From contig NZ_JARRSA010000004.1 of assembly GCF_029624655.1 (NCBI RefSeq), positions 62,001-126,000 on the forward strand: a stretch of 64,000 nucleotides of DNA, in the 5' to 3' direction. Position numbers and translations under genes: made by a program. Shown piece by piece: positions 19,798 through 29,007 of the stretch. Under the pieces are notes generated by a model. It was not told the DNA's origin. It did not search any database and was given only the letters and a program-made list of their open reading frames with translations. Numbering within the stretch: the stretch's first letter is position 1; each line of letters starts with the position of its first letter. The DNA comes from Roseicyclus salinarum (lineage in GTDB: Bacteria; Pseudomonadota; Alphaproteobacteria; Rhodobacterales; Rhodobacteraceae).

Positions 19798-21309
19798 TCA
19801 GGCGTTGCCGCGTCCCGAGAACAGGCCGGCATCCTCGGCGGCCCGGCGGATCGCGCGCGACTTGTTCACGGTTTCCATGAACTCCGCTTCGGGGTCGCTG
19901 TCGTAGACGACGCCGCCGCCCGCCTGGATAAAGAGCTTGCCGTCCTTGACCACGGCGGTCCTGAGCGCGATGCACATGTCCATGTCGCCGCCTGCGCTGA
20001 AATAGCCGACGCCGCCGCCGTAGACGCCGCGCTTCTCGGGCTCTAGCTCGTCGATGATCTCCATCGCGCGGACCTTGGGCGCGCCCGAGACGGTGCCCGC
20101 GGGAAGTCCCGCCAGCAGCGCGGACAGGGCGTCGTGCTCGTCGGACAGCTCGCCCACCACGTTCGAGACGATGTGCATGACGTGGGAATAGCGCTCGACG
20201 ATGAATTCCTCGGTCGGGCGCACGGTGCCGATCCGCGCGACCCGGCCCACGTCGTTCCGTCCCAGGTCGAGCAGCATGAGGTGTTCGGCCAGCTCCTTCT
20301 CGTCGGAAAGAAGGTCCGCCTCGAGGGCGCGATCCTCCTCGGGGGTCGCGCCGCGGGGGCGGGTTCCGGCGATCGGCCTGATCGTGACCTCCCCGCCGAA
20401 GACCCGCACGAGGATCTCGGGCGAGGCGCCGACCACCTGGAAGGGGCCGAAGTTGAAGAAGAACATGAAGGGCGAGGGATTGGTGCGCCGCAGCGCGCGG
20501 TAGAGCGCGAAGGGCGGTTCGGGAAAGTCCAGCGTCCAGCGCTGGGAGGGCACGACCTGAAAGATGTCGCCGGCGCGGATGTAGTCCTTGGCGCGCTCCA
20601 CGGCATCGAGGTAGGCAGCGTGCGAGAAGTTCGACACGGGCTCGCCCAGCGGCTGGGCCGCGCCCATCTCGCGCGTGGCCGCGCGTGGCGCCCGCTCGAG
20701 GTCGCGCAGCGCGTCCGACACCCGTTCGGCCGCCTGCGCATAGGCCGCGCGCGCCGACAGGCCCGAGGATACCCATGCGGGCGAGACCACGGTGACCTCG
20801 CCCTTGACCCCGTCGAGGACGGCGATCACCGAGGGGCGCATCAGCACCGCGTCCGGCAGGCCGAGGGGGTCGGGGTTCACGTCAGGCAGATGCTCGACGA
20901 GCCGGATCATGTCGTAGCCGAGATAGCCGAAGAGACCGGCCGCCGCGGCGGGCAGGTCGGCGGGCATGTCGATCGCGCTTTCGGCCAGAAGGCTGCGAAG
21001 CGCCTGCAGAGGCGGCTCGGAGCAGGGCTCGAACGCGTCGCGGTCGTAGCGCGCGGTTCGGTTCAGCCGCGAGGTCTCGCCCCGGCATTCCCAGATCAGG
21101 TCCGGCTTTAGCCCGATGATCGAATAGCGCCCCCGCACTTCGCCGCCGGTGACGGATTCAAGGATGAACGCATCGCGCCCGGCATCGGCGAGCTTGAGCA
21201 TCACCGAGACCGGCGTGTCGAGGTCGGCTGCGAGGCGCGCATGGACGAGCTGGTTGCGGCCGGCCTCCCAGCCCGCCTCGAACTCGGCGAAATCGGGTGT
21301 CAGCGCCAT
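19798..21309 (-). CDS. trpE: Anthranilate synthase component I
   Basis: Converts chorismate to anthranilate using ammonia from TrpG. The 503-residue protein has the chorismate-binding motifs IAGTRPRG near residue 315, DEKELAEHLMLLDLGRNDVGRV near 340-361, and GTVSGAPKVRAMEI near 416, and the N-terminal tryptophan-feedback region with LLES-type sequence ILESV near 49. The ATG overlaps the stop of the upstream ppiD-type gene (ATGA), an unusual partner for trpE, so its expression is tied to that gene unless an internal promoter exists. I see no trp leader peptide. Confidence 0.97.
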   Translation of the reverse strand: MALTPDFAEFEAGWEAGRNQLVHARLAADLDTPVSVMLKLADAGRDAFILESVTGGEVRGRYSIIGLKPDLIWECRGETSRLNRTARYDRDAFEPCSEPPLQALRSLLAESAIDMPADLPAAAAGLFGYLGYDMIRLVEHLPDVNPDPLGLPDAVLMRPSVIAVLDGVKGEVTVVSPAWVSSGLSARAAYAQAAERVSDALRDLERAPRAATREMGAAQPLGEPVSNFSHAAYLDAVERAKDYIRAGDIFQVVPSQRWTLDFPEPPFALYRALRRTNPSPFMFFFNFGPFQVVGASPEILVRVFGGEVTIRPIAGTRPRGATPEEDRALEADLLSDEKELAEHLMLLDLGRNDVGRVARIGTVRPTEEFIVERYSHVMHIVSNVVGELSDEHDALSALLAGLPAGTVSGAPKVRAMEIIDELEPEKRGVYGGGVGYFSAGGDMDMCIALRTAVVKDGKLFIQAGGGVVYDSDPEAEFMETVNKSRAIRRAAEDAGLFSGRGNA

Positions 21310-23162
21310 CAGGGGAACTGCGAATGGACGGAGTTGATCACCGTCTGGTCGAGGGTGATCCCCGCGTCCGACTGCAGGGCCTGGCCGTAGCTCTCGAAGA
21401 TGTCCTGGGCCATGGACTGCCCAACGGACTGCGTGACCAGCTGCAGGAGTAGCGCGCTGTCGGGCGCATTGCGCGAGGCGGGCTGGATGGCGTCGAGGCG
21501 CACGATGTACGCGGCATCCGCGCCGGGGATCGCCACGACGTCGCCCGGAGCGTCCAGCCGGAAGCTCTGCGCCACGAGGGTCGGGGGCAGGTCGGGGACG
21601 AAATCCTGCCGGCGCAGACCCTCTTCCTGCGTGACCTCGCCCAGGCCCTCGAGCCGTGCGCCGGTGGCGAGCTGTCCCACCAGCTCGTCCGCGCGGGCCG
21701 CCAGCGCCTCGCGCTGCGCCGACATGCGCCACGCGGCGGCCACCTCGTCCTCGATCTCGGCGAGCGGCGGGACCGCAGGCGGAACCACCTCATCGAGGCG
21801 AAGCGCGAAAAGCCCGCCGTCCGAAAGATCCAGCACTTCGGGAAAATCACCCTCGCGCGCGGCCTCGGCCGCCTCGCGGAACGCGTCGTAGCCCGCGATG
21901 CCCTCCTCGGAGGAGGCGGTGTAGTCGATCCGGCCGATCTCCATCGGCGTCGTCTCGGCCAGTTCCTCGATCGTCGCGCCCGATGCCAGCAGGTCGTCGA
22001 TCTCCTCGCGCATCGCACCGATCTCGCGGCGGGCCGCGTCGTCGGCAAGCTCCTCGCGCAGTTCGTCGCGCGCGTCCTCGAAGCTTGTCTCGGTCGCGGC
22101 GAGCACCGCGTTGATGCGGTAGAGCGCGGGGCCGAGCGCGCTCGGCAGGGGGCCCACGACCTCGGCGGCGTCGTCCGCGAAGACGGCCTCGGCGGCTTCG
22201 GGCGACAGGTCGCCGCGTTCCACTTCGCCCAGGTCGACGTCGTCGAGCGTCAGGTCGCGCGCTTCGATCAGCGCGTCGAAATCGGTCTCGCCCGCCTCGA
22301 TCGCGGCGATCGCCTCCTGCGCGGCCTCGACGGTGCCGAAGACAAGCCGCTCGAGAAGCGCGCGCTCGGGCTGTCGGTAGATGTCGCCGCGCGCCTCGTA
22401 GAGGTTGCGCAGGCTTTCCTCGTCGATCTCGACGGCGTCCATCATTGCCGTGGGCGTGACCCAGGCGTAGGTGATGCGCCGCGCCTCGGGGCGCTCGAAC
22501 CGCTGCGGGTTCTCGTCGTGGTAGGCCTGAAGCTCGGCGTCCGTCGGCTGGGGCAGAGGCTCGGCGAGATCGTCCTCGGTCAAGGTCAGGATCGACAGGT
22601 CGCGCGTCTCGCCCTGGAAGGCCGCGATGCGCTCGGCGTAGATCCCGGGCGGCCGGATCGCGCCCACGATGGCCGATTGCAGGATCGACCTCGCGGTGTC
22701 CTCGCGCACGTTCTGTTCGAACTCGCGCGGCGAAAGGCCCTCCTGGTTGAGGAGGAATTCATAGGACTGGCGGTCGAAGGTCCCGCCGGGACCCTGGAAG
22801 GCCTCGATCCCCTGGATCTGGCGCGCGACCTCTTCGTCGCCGACCGAAAGGCCCATCGACTGCGCCTCGTTGGCCAGCGCCGCGCGGGCCACCAGCGCGC
22901 GCAGCACCGCCTCGTCTAGGCCGCGCGCGCGCAGTCCGGCGAGGTTCATGGGCTGGCCCGTTTCGGCGATCTGGGCGCGAAGCTCGTTCTGGAGGGCGCG
23001 CGCGTAGTCCTGCGCGGTGATGTCCACGTCCCCCACCTGTCCCACGCGGCTCGACGCGCCGCCGAAGGATCCGATCCCGAAGCCCGCAAGCGCGATGAAC
23101 AGAAGGCCCAGAATGATCCAGACGAAGACGTTGGAGAGCTTCCGTGCGGCCGATTTCGCCAT
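21309..23162 (-). CDS. PpiD/SurA-type peptidyl-prolyl isomerase, membrane anchored
   Basis: A 617-residue periplasmic folding factor anchored by one N-terminal helix (about residues 11-32). It is followed by a SurA-N-like chaperone region (about 45-215), a parvulin-like segment in the middle (about 240-370, which includes RITYAWVTPTA and the VVGPLPSALGPALYRINAV stretch), and a C-terminal chaperone part. The parvulin domain looks divergent, so isomerase activity is uncertain; several PpiD proteins lack it. The ATG at 23162 is preceded by AGGACCCCCTGAAC. It is coupled to trpE by a 4-base overlap. Confidence 0.88.
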   Translation of the reverse strand: MAKSAARKLSNVFVWIILGLLFIALAGFGIGSFGGASSRVGQVGDVDITAQDYARALQNELRAQIAETGQPMNLAGLRARGLDEAVLRALVARAALANEAQSMGLSVGDEEVARQIQGIEAFQGPGGTFDRQSYEFLLNQEGLSPREFEQNVREDTARSILQSAIVGAIRPPGIYAERIAAFQGETRDLSILTLTEDDLAEPLPQPTDAELQAYHDENPQRFERPEARRITYAWVTPTAMMDAVEIDEESLRNLYEARGDIYRQPERALLERLVFGTVEAAQEAIAAIEAGETDFDALIEARDLTLDDVDLGEVERGDLSPEAAEAVFADDAAEVVGPLPSALGPALYRINAVLAATETSFEDARDELREELADDAARREIGAMREEIDDLLASGATIEELAETTPMEIGRIDYTASSEEGIAGYDAFREAAEAAREGDFPEVLDLSDGGLFALRLDEVVPPAVPPLAEIEDEVAAAWRMSAQREALAARADELVGQLATGARLEGLGEVTQEEGLRRQDFVPDLPPTLVAQSFRLDAPGDVVAIPGADAAYIVRLDAIQPASRNAPDSALLLQLVTQSVGQSMAQDIFESYGQALQSDAGITLDQTVINSVHSQFP

Positions 23163-23257
23163 GTTCAGGGGGTCCTCTTGTCGGGGGACGGGGCGACGTT
23201 TGATGTCGCCGTGACTTACGCGTTCGGGCGGGGCCCGGCAAGGGCCAGGGCCGGCGT

Positions 23258-24445
23258 TCAGGACGTCATCGCGGCCAGCCGGTCGCACACGTCCGAAAGG
23301 CCTGCCGCGTCGGCGTTCGCGAAGGCGATGCGCAACGTCGCCTCGGCCTGTCCGTCGCCGCCCTGGGCCCGCGTCGGTCCGAACATCGTGCCAGGCAGGG
23401 TGAGGACATGCGCCTCGTCTACCAGCCGTTTCGCCACGACGTCGGACGCGGCGTCGAAGGGGTGGCGGACGTAGGCGAAATAGGCCCCGCATCCCAGCAC
23501 CTGCCAGCCGGGCAGCCGCTGGAACCCCGCCGTCAGCGCGTCGCGACGCGCGAGGATCTCAAGCCGCTGGTCGGCAAGCCAGTCGCCGAGGTGCCGCATC
23601 CCCCAGAGCGCGCCGATCTGGCCCACCTGAGGCGGGCAGATCGCCACGGTGTCGAGGAACTTCTCGACCTCGGCGAGGCGCGCGGGCGAGGTCATCGCCG
23701 CGCCGACGCGGTGGCCCGTCAGCCGGTAGGCCTTGGAGAAGGAATAGAGGTGGATCAGCGTCTCGTCCCAGCCGGGCTCCGCGAAGAGGTCGTGCGGCGC
23801 GCCCTCGGCGCCGCGGAAATCGCGGTAGGTCTCGTCGAGGATGAGCGCGATGCCGCGCGCTCGGGCAAGCTCGTAGAAGGCGCGCACGAGCGAGACGGGA
23901 TACTCGACCCCCGCGGGATTGTTCGGGGTGACCAGCGCGATCGCCTTCGTGCTCGGCGTGATCAGCGCGGCCGCGCGCTCGGGGTCGGGCAGAAGGTCGT
24001 CGCCGGTCGGCAGCGCCTGCGTCGCGATGCCCGACATGTCGAGCCACATCTTGTGGTTGAAGTAGTAGGGCAGGGGCAGGATCACGGCGTCGCCGGGCCC
24101 TGCGAGCGTCGACATGACGGCGCAGAAGGCCTGGTTGCAGCCCGCCGTCACGGCGACCTGCGCGGGCGCGACCGTGCCGTCATAGGCGTCCGCCCACTGC
24201 GCGGCCAGTTCCTCGCGGAGCGCGGGCAGGCCGAGGACGGGCCCGTAGAGGTGCGACGAGGGCAGGTTGATCAGCGCCTCGGCCATGGCCCGCGCGAGGC
24301 TATCCGGGGGCGGATCGACGGGTGCGGCCTGGCTGAGATTGACGAGCGGGCGGGCGGAGGGGAAATCCCGGCCCTCGATCCAGCGGCGCGCCTCCATCAC
24401 CGGGGGCGCAAAGGTCGAGACCATGTTGGGATTGATCGGCTGCAT
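23258..24445 (-). CDS. PLP-dependent aminotransferase, class I/II fold
   Basis: A 395-residue fold-type I aminotransferase. The PLP-binding residues are visible: Lys238 in YSFSKAYRLTGHR (internal aldimine), Asp204 and Tyr207 in LDETYRD, Asn176 in TPNNPAG and the Tyr67-Gly68 of SSHLYGP. A C-terminal Arg in TLRIAFAN would bind the substrate carboxylate. The substrate cannot be read from sequence; relatives act on aspartate, aromatic or branched-chain amino acids. It is a single gene between ppiD and ssb on the same strand. Confidence 0.9.
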   Translation of the reverse strand: MQPINPNMVSTFAPPVMEARRWIEGRDFPSARPLVNLSQAAPVDPPPDSLARAMAEALINLPSSHLYGPVLGLPALREELAAQWADAYDGTVAPAQVAVTAGCNQAFCAVMSTLAGPGDAVILPLPYYFNHKMWLDMSGIATQALPTGDDLLPDPERAAALITPSTKAIALVTPNNPAGVEYPVSLVRAFYELARARGIALILDETYRDFRGAEGAPHDLFAEPGWDETLIHLYSFSKAYRLTGHRVGAAMTSPARLAEVEKFLDTVAICPPQVGQIGALWGMRHLGDWLADQRLEILARRDALTAGFQRLPGWQVLGCGAYFAYVRHPFDAASDVVAKRLVDEAHVLTLPGTMFGPTRAQGGDGQAEATLRIAFANADAAGLSDVCDRLAAMTS

Positions 24446-24550
24446 CGCACGCTCCGGAGCGAAGGGGGCGCGGCGCGCGCGCCCGGTGTCACTGTGGGGC
24501 GCCCCGTTCCCGCGGGGGCACTGGCGGGGCGGGGAAGGGGGCGTCCGGGC

Positions 24551-25072
24551 TCAGAACGGGATCTCGTCGTCCATGTCGTTGCCGCCCATCGGCCCGCCCG
24601 AGGACCCGCCGCGGCCGCCGCGATCATCGGGGAAGCCGCCGCCGCCGCGGTCGTCGCCATATCCTCCGCCGCCGCCACGATCATCGCCGTAGCCGCCGCC
24701 ACCGCCGCCCGAACCGCCGTCGCGACCGTCGAGGAAGGTCATCTCGCCGGCATAGGGGCGCAGGACGACCTCGGTGGAATAGCGGTCCTGGCCCGACTGG
24801 TCCTGCCACTTGCGCGTCTCGAGCTTGCCCTCGATGTAGACCTTGGAGCCCTTGCGGAGATACTGCTCGGCCAGTTTCACGAGGTTCTCGTTGAAGATGG
24901 CCACGGTGTGCCATTCGGTCCGCTCGCGCCGCTCGCCGGTGTTGCGGTCGCGCCAGTTCTCGGACGTGGCGATCCTGAGGTTGCAGACCTTGCCGCCGTT
25001 CTGGAAGCTGCGCACCTCGGGGTCGCGGCCCAGATTGCCGATCAGGATCACCTTGTTGACTGAGCCGGCCAT
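24551..25072 (-). CDS. ssb: Single-stranded DNA-binding protein
   Basis: Binds single-stranded DNA in replication, recombination and repair. The 173-residue protein has the OB fold ([15 protein letters not shown] at the start, [11 protein letters not shown] near 55, [13 protein letters not shown] near 84), a glycine-rich disordered linker with repeated [10 protein letters not shown] units (about residues 118-160) and the acidic C-terminal tip DMDDEIPF that recruits partner proteins. ATG 25072 follows GGGGAGAACG. No LexA box is visible upstream. Confidence 0.97.
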   Translation of the reverse strand: MAGSVNKVILIGNLGRDPEVRSFQNGGKVCNLRIATSENWRDRNTGERRERTEWHTVAIFNENLVKLAEQYLRKGSKVYIEGKLETRKWQDQSGQDRYSTEVVLRPYAGEMTFLDGRDGGSGGGGGGYGDDRGGGGGYGDDRGGGGFPDDRGGRGGSSGGPMGGNDMDDEIPF

Positions 25073-25225
25073 GTCGTTCTCCCCCCAGGCGGTCATCGTG
25101 GTTTGCTGCGTCGCGCATGCGGGGATCGGTCGAATCCGCACGCGTCGGCCGGCACTTTAGAACACCGCATTTTGGTGAATGAAAGCCTAATCCGGCCACC
25201 GGCGCGCACCTTGCCGGCCGCGGGA

Positions 25226-25249
25226 ATGCGTATTTGGAGAAAGATGAAG
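25226..25249 (+). repeat. Intergenic repeat copy 2
   Basis: ATGCGTATTTGGAG then AAAGATGAAG, between two minus-strand genes. This copy points away from both neighbours, so it cannot be a Shine-Dalgarno for either, unlike copies 1 and 3. Confidence 0.7.
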
Positions 25250-25267
25250 CGCGGGGCAGCAGGGTGG

Positions 25268-25558
25268 TCAGGGCGTGTCGGCGCCGAGCGCGACGAGGCG
25301 CGCCTTGAGGACGGACGCGCGCGGATCGCCCGCCTCGAGCGCGAAGACATGGGCATGGGTGAGGTAGAAGGCGGCGGCGCGGGGCGTCGCGGCGTCGGCG
25401 GCGTCGCCATAGAGGCCGATCAGCGCGGCGCGGTCGCCGCGTGCATGGGCCGCGAGGAGGGCCGCGTCGAGGCTTGCGGCGCCGGTGTCGCGCGGCGCGA
25501 GGACGGCATCGGCGGGCGCTTCGTGACCACCCGCATCCGCGGCAGCGCGGGCGGTCAC
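25268..25558 (-). CDS. Small hypothetical protein coupled to the Rieske oxygenase
   Basis: A 96-residue protein, alanine-rich (about a third Ala) and likely helical, with the middle part SLDAALLAAHARGDRAALIGLYGDAADA resembling a single helical-repeat unit. No cysteine cluster or signal peptide is present. Its GTG start overlaps the Rieske gene stop codon (GTGA), which strongly suggests translation coupled to that gene and a joint function. I do not recognise a family. Confidence 0.6.
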   Translation of the reverse strand: MTARAAADAGGHEAPADAVLAPRDTGAASLDAALLAAHARGDRAALIGLYGDAADAATPRAAAFYLTHAHVFALEAGDPRASVLKARLVALGADTP

Positions 25559-26712
25559 GGCGCCGCCCTGGCCAGCGCCTGCATCCGCCCCGCGACCCAC
25601 GCGTGGAAGCAATGCGTCGGGCCGTCCATCGCCGGGCTGAAGCGCCCGCCGTCGAAGCCCGCGGCGAAGCGCCCGCGCTGCATCCCCTCGACCACGAAGA
25701 CGTCCTCGACGAAGACGCCCTTCCACTGGGCGGCGTTCAGCGCCCGCAGCGTTGGGTCGGTGTCGGGACTGGCATAGTAGAGATGGACATGCTCGCGCGT
25801 GCGGTCATGGGAGACGGGCTCGAGCACGATGGCGAAGGCGTGGTCGCGATGCACGCCCAGAAGCACGTTGGGGTAGAGGGCGACGTATTCCGCGCCCTCG
25901 TCCCACTTGCCCGAGAGGCCCTCGAAATCGGGGAAGGTCGCCTCCCCGGGGCCGCGCGTCTGCCGATAGACCAGCGTGCCCTGGCCGGAATACCCGCCCG
26001 GCGCCTCGATCGGATAGTGGTCCTCGAGGCGCGAGTAGCTGTTCAGGCCGGGATGGACCCAAGGCAGGTGGTAGCTTTCGCAGTAGTTCTCCACGGCGAG
26101 CTTCCAGTTCGTCCCGACGTCGAGGGTGAAGCGGCTTTCCGGGCCGCCGTGGTGGAGCGGCCGGTCGAACTCGGCCCAGCGGGCGATCAGGCCGGCGTGC
26201 ACCTCCTCGAAGGGGGCGGCGTCGCCCGAGAGGTTCACGAAGACGACGTCGCGCCAGACATGGGAGCGCACCTCCACGAGGCCGAGCGTCCTGCGGTCGA
26301 TGCCGGGATGGGCGTTCTGGCCCGGCCCGCCGACATGGGGCGTGGCGACCAGGCGGCCGTCCCTGGCGTAGCACCACGAATGATAGGGGCAGCGGATCGC
26401 GCCCTCGATCCGGCGCGGCGCGTCCACGAGGATCATGCCGCGGTGTCGGCAGATGTTGTAGAAGACGCGGACGGCGCCCGCGTCGTCGCGCAGCATCAGG
26501 AGAGGCTGGCCGAGAAAGTCGAGCGGCATCGCGTCGCCGGGGGCGGCCACGTCCGCGCCGACGCCGATGGCCGTCCAGGTCGTCTGCAGGCAGGCGCGGT
26601 TTTCGGCCGCGATCGTGTCGGGATGAGTGTAGTGGGCGTTGGGAAGTCCGCGCGCGCGTTCGATCGGGGCGGTCACCTCCGACAGGGTGGCGAAGCTTTC
26701 GGTGCTGGACAT
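25555..26712 (-). CDS. Rieske non-heme iron oxygenase, large subunit
   Basis: A 385-residue ring-hydroxylating-type oxygenase. The Rieske [2Fe-2S] ligands are Cys88/His90 and Cys108/His111 (CxH-X17-CxxH). The mononuclear iron site is NYCESYHLPWVHP (His214, His219) with a later Asp in the EDVFVVEG region. The general pattern resembles the branch that includes choline monooxygenase and glycine betaine or stachydrine demethylases (GbcA-like), which act on quaternary amines; a BCCT transporter lies 3 kb away, but the substrate is not proven. No reductase subunit is adjacent. It is coupled to a small downstream ORF. Confidence 0.88.
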   Translation of the reverse strand: MSSTESFATLSEVTAPIERARGLPNAHYTHPDTIAAENRACLQTTWTAIGVGADVAAPGDAMPLDFLGQPLLMLRDDAGAVRVFYNICRHRGMILVDAPRRIEGAIRCPYHSWCYARDGRLVATPHVGGPGQNAHPGIDRRTLGLVEVRSHVWRDVVFVNLSGDAAPFEEVHAGLIARWAEFDRPLHHGGPESRFTLDVGTNWKLAVENYCESYHLPWVHPGLNSYSRLEDHYPIEAPGGYSGQGTLVYRQTRGPGEATFPDFEGLSGKWDEGAEYVALYPNVLLGVHRDHAFAIVLEPVSHDRTREHVHLYYASPDTDPTLRALNAAQWKGVFVEDVFVVEGMQRGRFAAGFDGGRFSPAMDGPTHCFHAWVAGRMQALARAAP

Positions 26713-26968
26713 GGCGCGACCTCCCGGGCGTTAGACTTCGGGGGGAGGGTGCGGGCCATGGCGGTGCCCGTCTTGCGCGGGTGCGACATCTCCGGCGTCG
26801 CGAACGGCCCGTGCGGGGGTCTGCGGCAGCGGTCCGCGCGGCGCCGGAGAGGGCGCGAGGCCTGGTTCAGGTGCCGCGTGCGAAGGCTGCCGGGGCGCGC
26901 CGGAGGGGGCGGGCCCGAAGGCACTTGTGGCGGTGCGGCTTCCCCCCTCCTGGGCGAGGGGGGCCGGT

Positions 26969-27529
26969 TCAGAGGCCGCGTGCGATGGCGGCGACGCCCG
27001 TTCGCGCCAGCCGCACCTCGCCCAGCGGGCGCATCAGCTCGGTGAAGGCGTCCACCTTCTCGGGCGTTCCGGTGATCTCGAAGACGAAGCTTTCGAGCGT
27101 GGAATCCACAACGTTCGCGCGGAAGATCTCGGCGATGCGCAGCGCCTCGACCCGGTGCTCGCCGCGCGCGATGACCTTGATGAGCGCGAGTTCGCGGCTG
27201 ACGAAGGCGCCCTCGACCGTGAGGTCCGAGACCTCGTGGACGGGGACCATGCGCTCGAGCTGCATCTTGATCTGCTGGATGACCTGCGGCGTCCCGCTGG
27301 TGACGATGGTGATCCGCGAGCGGTGGCCCGCGTGGTCGACCTCGGCCACGGTGAGGCTGTCGATGTTGTAGCCGCGTCCCGAGAACAGACCGATCACGCG
27401 GGCGAGGACGCCCGCCTCGTTCGACACGAGGACGGCCAGCGTGTGGGTCTCGATCGCGTCGGACATGTGCGAACGCAGGTCGTAGGCGGAGTGGCTCGAC
27501 GAGCCCTTTTCGATGTTGAGCGGCGACAT
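26969..27529 (-). CDS. ilvN: Acetolactate synthase small (regulatory) subunit
   Basis: The regulatory subunit that gives valine feedback control to acetolactate synthase. The 186-residue protein has an N-terminal ACT domain (TLAVLVSNEAGVLARVIGLFSGRGYNI, residues 30-56, typical) and a C-terminal ALS_ss domain (LALIKVIARGEHRVEALRIAEIF). The first 26 residues are a polar extension. The ATG at 27529 follows AAAGGACAGACC. The large-subunit gene is 4 kb upstream, separated by three or more unrelated genes, whereas ilvI and ilvH are usually adjacent. Confidence 0.95.
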   Translation of the reverse strand: MSPLNIEKGSSSHSAYDLRSHMSDAIETHTLAVLVSNEAGVLARVIGLFSGRGYNIDSLTVAEVDHAGHRSRITIVTSGTPQVIQQIKMQLERMVPVHEVSDLTVEGAFVSRELALIKVIARGEHRVEALRIAEIFRANVVDSTLESFVFEITGTPEKVDAFTELMRPLGEVRLARTGVAAIARGL

Positions 27530-27587
27530 GGTCTGTCCTTTCTGCGGCCGGTCCGGGGCGCACGGGGTCCGGGCCGGTGTCCGGCGG

Positions 27588-28817
27588 TCACGGGCGCGAG
27601 GTCCTCGTCCCGAGGTGCCTGATAAGGGGTGAGACGGCAACAAGGAAGGCCGCAAGCAGCACCGGGGCGGCGAAAAGGCGCATCGGCAGATCGCCGCCTT
27701 CGACCAGCAGGCGCGCCATGAGGTAGGGCGTCGTGCCGGCGGCCATGAGGGCCGCAAGGATGACGCCCGGAAGCGTCACCCGCACGAGCCCCGCGCGCAT
27801 CAGGAACATGAGCGCGGGCGCGAGAAGCGCGGTCTCGGCATACCACAGGTAGGGCGAGGCGAGAGGTATGGCGCAGACGAGCACGGCGGCGCGCGCGTCG
27901 AAACCGAGGCCGCGCATGGACCACGCCCGCCAGACGGCGGCGGCGGCCGCCGCGCTCAGCGTCCACTGGAGGGCGAAGGCCGCAGGCTCGGGCAGGCCGA
28001 TGGCGGTGAGGGCGGAATAGGGGCTGACCATCAACTCGGCGTCGGCGACGTCCGAGCGCAGCCTTTCGGCGTGCTGGCCCGCGAGGTCGAGGAAGGCCGG
28101 CCAGTACGCGGCGCCGAAGACCAGCGTCGCCGCGCCGTGAAACGCCACCGCCGTCGCCGCGGCGACCGCCACCACGCGCCAGCGGCCCGAGGCGACGAGC
28201 GCCAGCGCCACGAGGGGGCCGAGCTGTGGCTTGAAGGTCAGCAGTCCCAGCAAGATGCCCGCCGCCACCACGCGCCCGTCCCGCAGGCAGGCGAGCGCGG
28301 CCACGAGCCCCGCGGCCCAGAGCACCGACACCTGCCCCAGAACGAGCGCGGGCAGGATCGCGGGCGACAGGGCGAAGGCAAGCCACACCGGCCGAAGGCT
28401 GCCCGCTAGAAGCCGCACCGCGCCGAGGATGGCCGCGAGCGACACCCCGATGAAGGCGAGCCAGGCCGTGAGATAATCGACGAGCCCCAGCGGATAGATC
28501 GCAAGCAGAAGCCCCGGCGGATAGACCCACGGAAGCCACGGGTTGCGCGTGTCGTCGTGGATCTCGGCCAGCCGCACGGGATCGAGGGCGGCGAGGGCAT
28601 CGCCCATGACGGCCAGGCGCGCGGCCCCCCAGAACACCCGGAAGTCGACGTTCAGGACGAGGGCGTCCGAGGTGGCGAGGATGGTCCAGACGACCGAGGC
28701 CCAGAACCACAGCAGGAAGAGGGTCAGAAGCGCGACGAAGGCGCCGGTCCGCGCGGCGGCGCGGCTGTCGAGGAAGCCCGGGGACGGCATCGCGCCGGGG
28801 GGCTCGGTGGCGCTCAT
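27588..28817 (-). CDS. GT87-type (DUF2029) membrane glycosyltransferase-like protein
   Basis: A 409-residue integral membrane protein with about ten hydrophobic helices. The first helix is followed by VDFRVFWGAARLA, with an acidic residue in the first periplasmic loop, and WVYPPGLLLA and FKPQLGPLVAL later; these are seen in the mannosyltransferase-like GT87/DUF2029 family, which uses polyprenyl-phosphate sugars. Substrate and role are unknown. It lies 58 bp upstream of ilvN on the same strand and could share its transcript. Confidence 0.8.
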   Translation of the reverse strand: MSATEPPGAMPSPGFLDSRAAARTGAFVALLTLFLLWFWASVVWTILATSDALVLNVDFRVFWGAARLAVMGDALAALDPVRLAEIHDDTRNPWLPWVYPPGLLLAIYPLGLVDYLTAWLAFIGVSLAAILGAVRLLAGSLRPVWLAFALSPAILPALVLGQVSVLWAAGLVAALACLRDGRVVAAGILLGLLTFKPQLGPLVALALVASGRWRVVAVAAATAVAFHGAATLVFGAAYWPAFLDLAGQHAERLRSDVADAELMVSPYSALTAIGLPEPAAFALQWTLSAAAAAAVWRAWSMRGLGFDARAAVLVCAIPLASPYLWYAETALLAPALMFLMRAGLVRVTLPGVILAALMAAGTTPYLMARLLVEGGDLPMRLFAAPVLLAAFLVAVSPLIRHLGTRTSRP

Positions 28818-28942
28818 CGGGGTGCGCTCATCGGGGCGTGCGCCCGAGGCCGAGGCCGCGCGGGGCGCGGGACGGGCTTGCGGTGTCGTGCCGGGTCATG
28901 GGCTGGTCTCGGGTCATCGTGGCATCCGGTCCCCGAATACAG

Positions 28943-28981
28943 GCGCCCCCGCCGGGATCAAGCATGTTCCCGGCGGGGGCG
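28943..28981 (-). terminator. Hairpin after the BCCT transporter gene
   Basis: A 14-bp GC-rich inverted repeat (CGCCCCCGCCGGGA / TCCCGGCGGGGGCG) with a 10-base loop lies just after the BCCT stop codon. No long T run follows, so it may stabilise the 3' end rather than terminate strongly. Confidence 0.55.
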
Positions 28982-29007
28982 TGGGTCGTCGTCGGTCTGG
29001 CCCTGTG

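Noticed and set aside
20134-21111. Plus-strand frame opposite trpE
   Set aside because: trpE motifs are complete on the minus strand; the opposite frame has no ribosome-binding site or family match.
25073-25225. GAACACCGCAT before ssb considered as an SOS box
   Set aside because: The second GAAC is missing at the required spacing.
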